DNA of 64,000 bases, from positions 1 to 64,000 of the forward strand of contig JBKQWE010000134.1 of the NCBI GenBank assembly GCA_052139675.1. The letters run 5' to 3'. Source of the stretch: JBEKCB01 sp052139675 (GTDB taxonomy: Bacteria; Planctomycetota; Brocadiia; CAIUPP01). Below the pieces are notes generated by a model. That model ran no database searches and had not been told where the DNA came from. It worked only from the letters and a program-made list of their open reading frames with translations. This document shows positions 47,445 through 56,222 of this stretch, piece by piece (the stretch's first letter is position 1; every line of letters starts with the position of its first letter). The position numbers and the translations under genes were made by a program.

Positions 47445-48824
47445 TCAGGATGGCTTCGCCGGCTTCGCAGCGGTTGCGCCCTTGGCCGGCGGCTCGGTCC
47501 GATCATCGTAGACGCTCTGGTCGTGTGTGAGGGTCTCCAGGACCTTATAGGGGCCCACGATCACCTGGTCGCCGTCGGACAGGCCGGAGACGATCTGGGT
47601 GTGAGTGGCGTCGGTGACGCCGAGCTTCACCGGCGTGACGACGGCCTTGCCGGCCACCAGGCGATACACCACGGGCGTCTCGGTCCTGTCGGACTGGACG
47701 TTGGAGTTCTTGTCGCTGATCCTGGCGGGCAGTTCGTCCGTGCGCCGTCCGAGCACGGCCTGCGTGGGAATCTTCATGATGTCGGCGTGGCGCATGGTCT
47801 CGATGTCGGCTTCGGCCGTCAGGCCGGAAAGGAGCTGGCGGCCGTCGCCGCTCACGAGGATGCGCGTCTCGAAGTACTTCGAGTTGGTCCGCGTGGAGAC
47901 GGAATTCACCAGCGCGATGGATTCCACCGTGCCCTCGAAAGTGCGCTCGCTGTACGCCTGGACGGAGATGCTGACCTTCTGGCCGGGATGGATCTTGCCG
48001 ATATACGCCTCGTCCACTTCCGCCAGGAGCGTCATTTTCGACAGGTCGGCGACCTGAAGGATTTCAGTGCCGGCGTAGTTCATCGTGCCCATCGCCATCT
48101 CGCCGACATGGGTCTTGACGGCCGTGACCACGCCGTCAATCGGCGAGGTGATCACGGTGTAGCTGAGGTTGTCCCTGCAGCGCGCGACGTCGGCGTCGGC
48201 GGCGGCCAGGTCATGCTGCATCGTCACCAGGTTCAGGTCGTCCGCCTTGAGCGAAGCTTCCGCCGAGGCGATGTCGGCCGCGAGCTTGTCCACCTGGCAT
48301 TGGGCCGAGTCCCGCGCCTGCTGGCTGACGTAATTGTTCTTGAGCAGCTCCGCCTGCCGCTCCAGGGTGCGCCGGGCGTCGTCGAGGGAGACGCGCATCC
48401 CGTCAATCGTGCTGCGCGACGCCACCAGCCGCGCCCGGGCGACCGCGATCTGGGCCGCCTTCGATTCCCGCGTGGACTCCGCCGTCCGCAATGCCGACTG
48501 CAAGTCCTTGTCGTCCAGCCGCACCAGCACCGACGGCGGAATCGGCGGATTCGCGGCCGGATCGCCGCGCGTGACTACCCGGCCTTCGTCGTACGGAATC
48601 TCCTGAATCAGCGCGGAGACGCGGGCGGAAATCGAGACCTTGGTCTTGGGCATGATCGTGCCGGACGCGCTGACGAGCTCGATGAGATCGCCGCGGATGG
48701 GCTTCTCCACGCGCACGGCGGAGCCGCGGTCTTCCTTGTGCCGGCGCGACAGGCCGATGCATACCGGCACGGCGACCAGCAGCGTCACCGCGCACGTGAT
48801 GACGGCCGTGACGAAAATCTTCAT
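47445..48824 (-). CDS. MacA/HlyD-type periplasmic adaptor
   Basis: 459 residues. N-terminal membrane anchor (FVTAVITCAVTLLVAVPVCIG), then lipoyl-like and barrel parts (RGDLIELVSASGTIMPKTKVSISARVSALIQEI), a long alpha-helical hairpin (residues about 95-210), the returning strand VITSPIDGVVTAVKTHVGE and a C-terminal beta domain (GLTAEADIETMRH). It connects the inner-membrane ABC pump to the TolC-like duct. It is the first gene of the operon macA-ATPase-permease-tolC. Confidence 0.93.
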   Translation of the reverse strand: MKIFVTAVITCAVTLLVAVPVCIGLSRRHKEDRGSAVRVEKPIRGDLIELVSASGTIMPKTKVSISARVSALIQEIPYDEGRVVTRGDPAANPPIPPSVLVRLDDKDLQSALRTAESTRESKAAQIAVARARLVASRSTIDGMRVSLDDARRTLERQAELLKNNYVSQQARDSAQCQVDKLAADIASAEASLKADDLNLVTMQHDLAAADADVARCRDNLSYTVITSPIDGVVTAVKTHVGEMAMGTMNYAGTEILQVADLSKMTLLAEVDEAYIGKIHPGQKVSISVQAYSERTFEGTVESIALVNSVSTRTNSKYFETRILVSGDGRQLLSGLTAEADIETMRHADIMKIPTQAVLGRRTDELPARISDKNSNVQSDRTETPVVYRLVAGKAVVTPVKLGVTDATHTQIVSGLSDGDQVIVGPYKVLETLTHDQSVYDDRTEPPAKGATAAKPAKPS

Positions 48825-49128
48825 CTCGCTCTCCCGCGTCGCTCAGGTCCTGCGTCCGGAATTCGGGTCAGTCAAGGCTGATCACCCGCGCCGCCGACGC
48901 AGCCGAGGATGCTGACTCCCAGCCTGGACAGGACCAGAATAGCCCGGGGCGACAGGACGCTGCACCAGGTTCCGATCGGCAGGCGGTTGCCCGTCGGCCT
49001 TGACTTGCTCCTCTTCACGGGCCGCCGGCGGATTGCGGCAGGCACACCTTCGTTGTCCGCCACTATACCGGAAAATCCGGGATTATCAAGCAAATTCTAC
49101 CTGGCAGCGCCGACGCCGTCAGCGCTCA
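48825..49128. other. 304-base intergenic region, nothing recognised
   Basis: No coding frame or RNA is evident between the nitroreductase stop and the start of the efflux operon. It should contain the minus-strand promoter of the efflux operon, but no clear -10/-35 pair stands out. Confidence 0.5.
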
Positions 49129-49722
49129 TCACAACCATTGTGCGATTTCGTCCAGCGCCTTGCGCCGGGAGGCCGGCAGGGCATTGACTTGCGGTTCACG
49201 GGGATAGCCTACGGTGATGACCGCCACCGGCTTCACGGACCTCGGCCAGCCGACGATTCCCGCCACGATGCGGGGTTTGATCCACCCGATCCAACATGTG
49301 CCAAGGCCCAGCTCCGTCGCCGCCAGCACCAGATGCTCCCCGGCGATGCCGATGTCCACCCACGGGTATTCCACGCCCGAAATCGAAGCCCCCAGCCGGT
49401 GCGTCACAAAGGAAGTCTGCATGCCGATCACGACGTGGACCGGCGCATCCAGGGCCCAATCCATCCTGATGCCCGGCAGGAAGCCCTCCTCCACGATCCG
49501 CCGCCGCAGATCGGCGTCGCGCACCACCGCGAAACGCCACGGCTGCTTGTTGCAGGCCGATGGGGCGAGCCGGGCGGCTTCCAGGACCTGCATCATGTGT
49601 TCCTGCGGGACCGGGTCATGCCTGTAGGCGCGGCAGCTCACCCTGCGGGCGATAACCTCCATCAGGCCTCTCGCAGCGGGCGGGATAGTCCGCTTAGGGG
49701 CATCATCATGGTCGCGTTTCAT
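49129..49722 (-). CDS. Nitroreductase-family FMN oxidoreductase
   Basis: 197 residues from ATG 49722 (a TTG at 49746 would add eight residues). The flavin-binding motifs are visible: RRVSCRAYRHDPVPQEHMMQVLEAARLAPSACNKQPWRFAVV (about residues 26-67), IAGEHLVLAATELGLGTCWIGW and the C-terminal PVAVITVGYP. Such enzymes reduce nitro or quinone-like substrates with NAD(P)H. The natural substrate cannot be told. It lies downstream of the Smr gene on the same strand. Confidence 0.92.
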   Translation of the reverse strand: MKRDHDDAPKRTIPPAARGLMEVIARRVSCRAYRHDPVPQEHMMQVLEAARLAPSACNKQPWRFAVVRDADLRRRIVEEGFLPGIRMDWALDAPVHVVIGMQTSFVTHRLGASISGVEYPWVDIGIAGEHLVLAATELGLGTCWIGWIKPRIVAGIVGWPRSVKPVAVITVGYPREPQVNALPASRRKALDEIAQWL

Positions 49723-49824
49723 CGCTGTCTCGGCCTTTATCCGCAAACTTTTTGCGTCCGCTCGAAGCGCCTGTCATGCCTTGCGGCAGAACTGCAAGCT
49801 CGCGGGACAGGCGGCCCTGCCAAC

Positions 49825-50091
49825 CTACCTCTCCGGCCATCGGAAGTACACAAAGACTCTCCCCCAGTTCTTCGAGTCATTGTCCACATTCCGCGCAACG
49901 GCACGGACCTCGGGCGACTGGAGGAACCGGGCCACGCGTTTCTTGAGCTGGCCGCTGCCCTTGCCGTGAACGATCTGAAGGCACTTCGTCCGCGTCCGCC
50001 GCGCCTGCTCCAGCGCATCGGCTAGCGCCCGGTCAATGGCGTCGGAGTCGTTATACACGTTGTGCAGGTCAATCTTGATTTCATTGGCCAT
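49825..50091 (-). CDS. Small Smr-domain protein
   Basis: 88 residues consisting of a single Smr (MutS2 C-terminal-like) domain: IDLHNVY at the front and the LQIVHGKGSGQLKKRVARFL signature in the middle. Smr domains bind or nick nucleic acids; stand-alone versions act on RNA or DNA. The variant lacks the usual LDLHG glycine (IDLHN). ATG 50091 lies 26 bases after the preceding gene. Confidence 0.88.
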   Translation of the reverse strand: MANEIKIDLHNVYNDSDAIDRALADALEQARRTRTKCLQIVHGKGSGQLKKRVARFLQSPEVRAVARNVDNDSKNWGRVFVYFRWPER

Positions 50092-50117
50092 TCGATATCA
50101 CGCCTGACGCCTGTTGC

Positions 50118-52598
50118 TCATTGCAGTCCTCCCCGGCGCTTCCGCGTCCACACGTGCCATGAAATCAGCAACGCGACCGCGAGGCATCCGGCCGCGCTCG
50201 CGGCCACGCCCGACCGGAAGCTCGCGGGCCTGTAAAGGAACCGGACTTCGTGCGCGCCTTCGGGAACCGCCACTGCGCGCATGACGTAATTCGCCTCCAG
50301 GATTTCCGCCGGGCGGCCGTCCAGCGTCGCCTCCCAGCCGGGATAGAAAAGATCGCTCAGCACCAGTAGCGCCGGCGCGGCGGCCTGGACGGTGATGTCC
50401 ACGCGCGCCGGCTCGTACCGCTCGACCCGCGCGGTCTCGGGCGCAGCCTCTGTCAGCGGCGCCTCGATGGCGCAGCCGGGATCCTCCTCCAGGAGCGCCA
50501 CGCGCTGATAGTCCACCGACAAGAGCTCTTTGAGCAGCGCCTGCCGGTTGCCGAGTACGCCGTAATGATGGACCAGCCAGGCGCGCGGCCAGGGATCGGG
50601 CATTTCGTCAATTCGGATCTGGCGGTCCTCGTATACCGTATGCAGGCCCTCGATCTGCACCTGCGGGCGCGAAGGATACGCGACGAGATAGCGCAGGTTG
50701 AGCATCCGTATCGTCGGCCCGGGAGTGTAAAGGAAATACGAGGTGAAGCTCCCGTCCATGGCCCGAGCGCGCATGGACTCGCCCTGCAGCGACCAGAAAA
50801 TATCGCGGAATCTCGCCGGGGCATTCGGCTGGACGCCTTCGATGCAGCAGAAGTGATGCGTCATGCCCTCGCACGGCGGGAGATTGACGCCGCCCCGCCC
50901 GAAACGGAACGGCTCCGGCCTGTTCGCGAAGAACTCCACGGCGCCCGGCGAGAGGCCGTCATCCCGCGGGTCGAAGGTCGTCAGGTATCGCTGCCCGAAG
51001 GTCCACGCGTCAACCGCCATAAGCCCCAGGAGCGCGCCGGCGGCCCAGGCAGGCTTGATGCGCGCCCGCAGCGTAAGCCGGACCAGGCCCGCCAGCGCGC
51101 CAAGAAAGAGTCCCGCGCGCAGCATGCTGAGGCCGGCCGTGCGCATCGCGGCCAACTTGAACTCCGCCGACGGCGTCCGCATCCACTCGTGAAGGGACAG
51201 GCGTTCATCGTAGCCGGCCTTGTTGCCGACTTGCAGCATGGCATCCATGAATCGCAGCCACGCCGCCCTGCCGAACCCGGCTTCCGAGCACAGCACGCCG
51301 CCGATCAGGATCAGCAGCGCCGCCAGGCAGGCCAGCATCCACATCCCGCGCCCGTGGGCATGCGCAGCGCTCTTCTCCGCTTCGACCGGCGCCGCCGCTG
51401 CGGTCGTCGCGGCGATGCCGTCCGCGCCGAGCCCGGCCAGCAGGCCGATGAAGAGGCTGGCCGGACACAGCCACCGCGCCTGCGAACGGAAGAGGTCGAA
51501 GCCTGGGATCAGCCCGAAAAACGCCGCATTCCCGGCCATCGCCATCAGCACGCAGATCAGCGCGAGGCAGCCGGGCAGCAAGGCCCTTGCTCGCCTGCCC
51601 CGGAGAACCGCGATAAACGCCAGCCCGAACGCCACGACGCCGACATAGGGCGACATCTCCCAAAGGTTCCATCGCCCCCAGTACGGCACGCCGACTTCCG
51701 CGCCGAAGAGGTCCGGCACGAGAAAACTCAAGAGCCCTTCCGGCACGAACGAGGCTGTCCTGACCCAGGCGTAGCTGGTCTGGCCCGGGCGCGACGAAAC
51801 GGAGAAGAGCTCCAGCGCCGGCATCAACTGCACGCCGGCCAGCACCGAGCCGAGCACGTAGATCAGCGCGAAGCTGACGATCGCGCGCGCCGCGCCGCGC
51901 GCGCCGACTTCGCGCTGCTGCCACAACCGCCCGGCCAGGTACAGCACGGCCGCGATCCCGCCGTAGAAGGCGTATTGCGGGTTTCCGCCGAACCACTCCA
52001 TCGCCACGGCCGCCGCGCCGAGCACAATCGCGAGCGGCTGAAACTCGCCGCAGAGGAACATCTCCACGCAGAGCAGGATGCACGGGATCCAAGGCATCAT
52101 CGCCAGGAAACTCCAGTGCCCCTCGAAGACCCGGAGGATCTGCGGCGCGCCGAAGACGTATGTCCCGGCCGCGATGATCGCGCCGAGCCACCGCAGCCCG
52201 AACCGCCGCGCCCAGAGATACGTGAAGAGGCCCGAGAGGAACAGGTTGAGGATGATCCCCAGGTTGATCGCGCGGCCCAACTGGCTCATCGGCAGCATGG
52301 CGCAAAGCCAGTGGGTCGGGTAGAACATGGCCGACTGCAGGCCGGCGACGAACGGCATACCGAGCAACTCGTAAGGATTCCAGAGCGGGAACCGCCCGGC
52401 GCGAATCTCGCCGAAGCCGTACGCCCGCCATCCGTAGAACTGGGTCCGCGCATCCGAGCCGGTGCGTCCCAGGCATCGTTCGCCCGGCTGCGCCAGCACG
52501 CCCAGGAAGAAGATCAGGAGGAAAAGGAGGAAACCGGCCAGGACATAGCAGTCCCGGCGGTTCAGCCTGGAATAGCCGCTCGCGCGAAGCCCGGACAC
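50118..52598 (-). CDS. YfhO-family multispanning membrane protein
   Basis: 826 residues with about 13 transmembrane helices, a long extracytoplasmic domain, and a final helix. YfhO/GT-C hallmarks: acidic loop GRTGSDARTQFYGWRAYGF after the first span, FPLWNPYELLGMPFVAG, and the late periplasmic motif ALLVLSDLFYPGWEATLDG with EGAHEVRFLYRPASFR before the last span. The family is linked to glycosylation of lipoteichoic acids or other envelope sugars in Firmicutes. The start at GTG 52598 is the longest option. It is the last gene before the CRISPR array. Confidence 0.9.
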   Translation of the reverse strand: MSGLRASGYSRLNRRDCYVLAGFLLFLLIFFLGVLAQPGERCLGRTGSDARTQFYGWRAYGFGEIRAGRFPLWNPYELLGMPFVAGLQSAMFYPTHWLCAMLPMSQLGRAINLGIILNLFLSGLFTYLWARRFGLRWLGAIIAAGTYVFGAPQILRVFEGHWSFLAMMPWIPCILLCVEMFLCGEFQPLAIVLGAAAVAMEWFGGNPQYAFYGGIAAVLYLAGRLWQQREVGARGAARAIVSFALIYVLGSVLAGVQLMPALELFSVSSRPGQTSYAWVRTASFVPEGLLSFLVPDLFGAEVGVPYWGRWNLWEMSPYVGVVAFGLAFIAVLRGRRARALLPGCLALICVLMAMAGNAAFFGLIPGFDLFRSQARWLCPASLFIGLLAGLGADGIAATTAAAAPVEAEKSAAHAHGRGMWMLACLAALLILIGGVLCSEAGFGRAAWLRFMDAMLQVGNKAGYDERLSLHEWMRTPSAEFKLAAMRTAGLSMLRAGLFLGALAGLVRLTLRARIKPAWAAGALLGLMAVDAWTFGQRYLTTFDPRDDGLSPGAVEFFANRPEPFRFGRGGVNLPPCEGMTHHFCCIEGVQPNAPARFRDIFWSLQGESMRARAMDGSFTSYFLYTPGPTIRMLNLRYLVAYPSRPQVQIEGLHTVYEDRQIRIDEMPDPWPRAWLVHHYGVLGNRQALLKELLSVDYQRVALLEEDPGCAIEAPLTEAAPETARVERYEPARVDITVQAAAPALLVLSDLFYPGWEATLDGRPAEILEANYVMRAVAVPEGAHEVRFLYRPASFRSGVAASAAGCLAVALLISWHVWTRKRRGGLQ

Positions 52599-52716
52599 AA
52601 TCCGAGATCTCCCAGGTGACGCAGCTCAGGACCCTCGTAAGCCACGCCGGCGTATTCTATACACTTCGCGGCCGGAATACACCCTGTCGAGCGTTGCGCG
52701 GCGCAGACGCGATTGG

Positions 52717-52744
52717 CGGTTTACCCGCCGTGTGAGGCGAAGAC
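52717..52744 (-). repeat. Degenerate leader-distal CRISPR repeat
   Basis: A 28-base copy (plus strand begins CGGTTTACCCGCC and ends GAGGCGAAGAC) differs from consensus at several positions and is followed by a spacer of normal length (33 bases). The next two repeats have a run of nine C instead of seven and the third has one C-to-A change. Confidence 0.8.
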
Positions 52745-54280
52745 GAGCAGCGCGTGGTCGCGCTCCTCGCGCTTGATCGGTTCACCCCCCCCCGTGCGAG
52801 GGGAAGACGCCTTGCCGCCGAACCGCGCGGCGGTGAACTCGGTTCACCCCCCCCCGTGCGAGGGGAAGACGTCGCAGGGATTCGGGCAGATCGGGCAGCC
52901 CGACGGTTCACACCCCCGTGCGAGGGGAAGACACCGTAATCGGTCACCTCGGCACCCGTCATCACGGTTCACCCCCCCGTGCGAGGGGAAGACGCTTCTC
53001 GACGCCGGCCTGCAGCGCCGAGCCGATCGGTTCACCCCCCCGTGCGAGGGGAAGACGGTTAGTGTTCGAGAAGCCGCACCGCGTTCCCGGTTCACCCCCC
53101 CGTGCGAGGGGAAGACGGCAAGGGCGAAAACGTCCTTGTCAACCTTCCCGGTTCACCCCCCCGTGCGAGGGGAAGACGATCCTCGCCCTCGTCAGGCACC
53201 GGGACGCCGAACGGTTCACCCCCCCGTGCGAGGGGAAGACGATGGTTTCCGGTCCTTATGCGACGGAGGCCCGGTTCACCCCCCCGTGCGAGGGGAAGAC
53301 GACGCTGAGCGAAGCCCTCACGGTCGTATTCAACGGTTCACCCCCCCGTGCGAGGGGAAGACGCAACCTCGCGCACCGCGCGGCCGTTTCCCGCCGGTTC
53401 ACCCCCCCGTGCGAGGGGAAGACGTCAAGTAGCTCCCGAATGCCGATGTTCTTGGCCGGTTCACCCCCCCGTGCGAGGGGAAGACGCGCGCGAGCGATTT
53501 TCCGGATGCGATTCTGACCGGTTCACCCCCCCGTGCGAGGGGAAGACGAGCGGCTCTATCCTCGCGTGACCAAGCTCTACGGTTCACCCCCCCGTGCGAG
53601 GGGAAGACCAGTCCACAGGCCCCTACGGCGAGGTCTATTCCGGTTCACCCCCCCGTGCGAGGGGAAGACGAGAGGAAAGCGTGGACGATCTGACGGCCTA
53701 CGGTTCACCCCCCCGTGCGAGGGGAAGACGCGGTCGCCGACGCTGAGCAGCGCGGCGAGCGCGGTTCACCCCCCCGTGCGAGGGGAAGACCCATGCTGTG
53801 CTTTGGGATTTCTTCTTCATGGCGGTTCACCCCCCCGTGCGAGGGGAAGACGCTTAGAGGGAGCGCGTTCGCGACCCACCTGCACGGTTCACCCCCCCGT
53901 GCGAGGGGAAGACGATGAGCGCGGCCGCCCGGAGGCCGCAATGAACCGGTTCACCCCCCCGTGCGAGGGGAAGACGCCGGGGGCAATGACGCAGTGGCTC
54001 AAATTACGGTTCACCCCCCCGTGCGAGGGGAAGACTTTGGCCGCGTGCGAGGCTTCGAAGTCCTCGCCGGTTCACCCCCCCGTGCGAGGGGAAGACGCCA
54101 TTCGCGCCGGTAATCCGTCTCGGCGCTCGGTTCACCCCCCCGTGCGAGGGGAAGACTCGGAGGCGAGGGAAGGAGGTGAGAGGGATGGGCGGTTCACCCC
54201 CCCGTGCGAGGGGAAGACGGTGAGCCGACAGGCGACGCCTACCTGGACTCGCGGTTCACCCCCCCGTGCGAGGGGAAGAC
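52717..54280 (-). CRISPR. Type I-E CRISPR array, 26 repeats and 25 spacers, read from the minus strand
   Basis: Twenty-five repeats of 29-31 bases start at 52778, 52840, 52904, 52965, 53028, 53088, 53149, 53212, 53272, 53334, 53395, 53457, 53519, 53580, 53641, 53701, 53762, 53823, 53885, 53947, 54007, 54068, 54128, 54190 and 54252. A degenerate one lies at 52717. Spacers are 31-34 bases. On the minus strand the consensus begins GTCTTCCCCTCGCACGGGG and ends GTGAACCG, closely matching the E. coli I-E repeat with its CCCC/GGGG hairpin and AACCG tail. The leader side is at cas2, the cas genes and array share a direction, and decay is at the far end, all fixing the transcribed strand as minus. Confidence 0.98.
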
Positions 54281-54347
54281 TCCAAACTCTGGCGCTTATC
54301 CGAGAGCGCAACCACAACAGATAGTAGGGCGCCAAAATCCGCTCTCA
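54281..54347 (-). promoter_or_regulatory. Short CRISPR leader between cas2 and the first repeat
   Basis: Only 67 bases separate the cas2 stop from repeat 54252-54280. The leader position is inferred from the I-E arrangement (cas1-cas2-leader-array) and from intact repeats at this end. No clear promoter is visible, so the leader promoter may lie within the 3' end of cas2. Confidence 0.55.
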
Positions 54348-54653
54348 TTATTTTCCGGACCCTCCTTTTTCTTCAGATTTGTCACGCTTGACCGCGAGCG
54401 TGATGCCTTCAAAGTCCACCAAGTCACGCGCGGCGGTTCCGTGAATGCGACCCGAATAGCCTTGCGGAGCAGGTGAACTCCAGAACTGCATCACCGAACC
54501 TCGCTTACACTTGAGGACGGCCATCTGCCACAATTCCTCCCTCACGCGGCGGCTCGCGTTCCCAAGGAACACGCCCGGCCTGGGCTCCATCAGCCAGCGT
54601 GATAATTCTCCCCGCAAGCTCGTCGGCGTCCTCTCCAAGATCATCACCAGCAT
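54348..54653 (-). CDS. cas2: CRISPR-associated protein Cas2, type I-E
   Basis: 101 residues with the I-E Cas2 pattern MLVMILERTPTSLRGELSRWLMEPRPGVFLGNASRRVREELW, matching E. coli Cas2 ([23 protein letters not shown]). It forms the Cas1-Cas2 integrase that inserts new spacers; in I-E, Cas2 is structural. The gene starts inside cas1 and overlaps it by 149 bases in another frame. The last 40 residues are charged and Ser/Gly-rich. Confidence 0.93.
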   Translation of the reverse strand: MLVMILERTPTSLRGELSRWLMEPRPGVFLGNASRRVREELWQMAVLKCKRGSVMQFWSSPAPQGYSGRIHGTAARDLVDFEGITLAVKRDKSEEKGGSGK

Positions 54654-55461
54654 CGAGCACCTCCGCTATGTCGGGCAGGCATCGCTCATGGATGCGCTTT
54701 TCGTGGAATATCTCTCGGCAAAGGACTCGGACGCGCCCCTCGACTTCTCCGGTCCGCTGCGCGGCTTCGAAGGCGGCCGGCAACGAGGTCTCCGTTTTGT
54801 ACAGGTCGGCGATGTCGTAGACGAAACTGAGCATTTTGCCGGTGTGGATAAAGCCGATGGCCGGCGAATATCCCGCCGCGAGAATTGCCGCGTGGCAGAC
54901 GCCGTAGAGGAGCGCGTTGGCGGTGGAGAGCGCGCGGTTGACCGGGTCGGCGGAATCCCAATGTTCCGGATCGTACGAGCGATGATCCCATGGGACGCCA
55001 AAGGCCCGGGACATATCCTGATATTTCGCGCGGACGCGCGCGCCTTCCAGGCCCCGGATTTGCTCGAGGGTGGTTTCCGCCGGAAGCGGCGCGGGGAAGC
55101 GCTTCTGATACATTCGGCGGATGACCTGAATGCGGGAATCCCCGTTGCAGAACAAGTGGGCCTGGCGCAGCAGGCGCCGGGAACTGCGCGCGCCGCCGGC
55201 GCCGTGGGCATAGAGCCGCGCGCCGCCGTCGCCGGTCCAGCAGACCAGGCTGCGGTTGTCCATAAGCGCCTTCATCGCGGCCTGCGTGACGCTGGTCCCC
55301 GGCCCGAGCAGGAGGAGGCCGATCTGGTTGATCGGTATCTGTGCGACGCCCTCTTTGCCGTAAAAGGACAGAGAAGCCGCCTCGCGTTCCAGCCGGCCCT
55401 GTTCCAGGTACAGGTAGCTCCACCGGTCGTCGAACCGGGGCAAGACGTGCTGGCCGGTCAT
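54505..55461 (-). CDS. cas1: CRISPR-associated integrase Cas1, type I-E
   Basis: 318 residues. The active-site metal ligands are present: E139 (RGLEGARVRAKY), H206 (GFIHTGKM) and D216/D219 (FVYDIADLYK). The N-terminal beta domain and GPGTSVTQAAMKALMDNR are typical of I-E Cas1. It joins protospacers into the array with Cas2. ATG 55461 overlaps the cas6 stop as ATGA. The last 50 residues are read across the front of cas2 in a different frame, so this tail may be a recent read-through extension. Confidence 0.95.
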   Translation of the reverse strand: MTGQHVLPRFDDRWSYLYLEQGRLEREAASLSFYGKEGVAQIPINQIGLLLLGPGTSVTQAAMKALMDNRSLVCWTGDGGARLYAHGAGGARSSRRLLRQAHLFCNGDSRIQVIRRMYQKRFPAPLPAETTLEQIRGLEGARVRAKYQDMSRAFGVPWDHRSYDPEHWDSADPVNRALSTANALLYGVCHAAILAAGYSPAIGFIHTGKMLSFVYDIADLYKTETSLPAAFEAAQRTGEVEGRVRVLCREIFHEKRIHERCLPDIAEVLDAGDDLGEDADELAGRIITLADGAQAGRVPWEREPPREGGIVADGRPQV

Positions 55462-56222
55462 GGGGAAATCCTGGCGAGGCTGAGCAGGCCGAAGCCGAAC
55501 GCTTTCGCCCGGCCGATGCCGGACTGAACCGCCTCGGCGAAGGGCGCAGGATTCTTTACGGAGAGAACGCCTTCATAGAGGACCGAACGCAACCGTTGTC
55601 CCTGGCCTTCATCCCGTCCCTTGTTGAAGTAAACATAGCCGGGTATCGGCGTGCTCAGTGAGACGATCTCGAACCCGCAGCGTTCGCCATGCCGCAGCAG
55701 CCACTCCCCAAGAGATTCAGCAAGCACCGGAATGCGTTTGCCCACCCATTTCGGGTCAACCGGCGCACCCGAAGGGTGCTTTGAACGCGCGCACGCGTGA
55801 CGGACCGGATTGGCTTTGAGGCGGAATCGCAGGCGATCCCCGGCGATAAATTGCGGGATAGGCTTTTCCAGCGTGTCAACTGGCGCGGCCAGTAAATACT
55901 GCGCATTCTGGAATGCGTATTGCCAATCCGGCCGGTTGGCCGACTGAACGAGGATCACCGGGTTGCCGCCGCGCACGGGGTCTATGCGGAACAGGAAACC
56001 GGAAGATTCGGTTCGTTCCTCATGAACGTCCGGCTTGCCTAACTCCCCAGGGACATAGGGTTGCAGAAACTCCGGGTCGCGTTCCTTGCGCTCCTTCGAG
56101 GGGAACGCCATGCACAGGCGCTGGTGAACGCGGTAAACATTCCGCAGCCACCGGCGGCCGGGGCGCGGACGGTCAGGATTCGCACCCACGTCTATCAGCA
56201 GATGTGAAAGATACATGGTCAT
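55458..56222 (-). CDS. cas6e: crRNA endoribonuclease Cas6e
   Basis: 254 residues in the CasE/Cse3 family. It starts MYLSHLLIDVG, has the conserved YRVHQRLCMAFP helix with the candidate catalytic His 33, and ends with the Gly-rich loop GIGRAKAFGFGLLSLA. It cuts the array transcript at the base of the repeat hairpin and stays on the 3' handle as a Cascade subunit. It overlaps cas5 and cas1 by four bases each. Confidence 0.94.
   Translation of the reverse strand: MTMYLSHLLIDVGANPDRPRPGRRWLRNVYRVHQRLCMAFPSKERKERDPEFLQPYVPGELGKPDVHEERTESSGFLFRIDPVRGGNPVILVQSANRPDWQYAFQNAQYLLAAPVDTLEKPIPQFIAGDRLRFRLKANPVRHACARSKHPSGAPVDPKWVGKRIPVLAESLGEWLLRHGERCGFEIVSLSTPIPGYVYFNKGRDEGQGQRLRSVLYEGVLSVKNPAPFAEAVQSGIGRAKAFGFGLLSLARISP

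Noticed and set aside
52713..54335. Open frames on both strands across the CRISPR array (proteins full of RFTPPCEGKT or SPPRARGRR repeats)
   Set aside because: They are translations of the repeat units and have no independent coding signal.
54348..54653. Cas2 carrying a fused exonuclease domain, as in some I-E systems
   Set aside because: The protein is only 101 residues and ends after the Cas2 fold.
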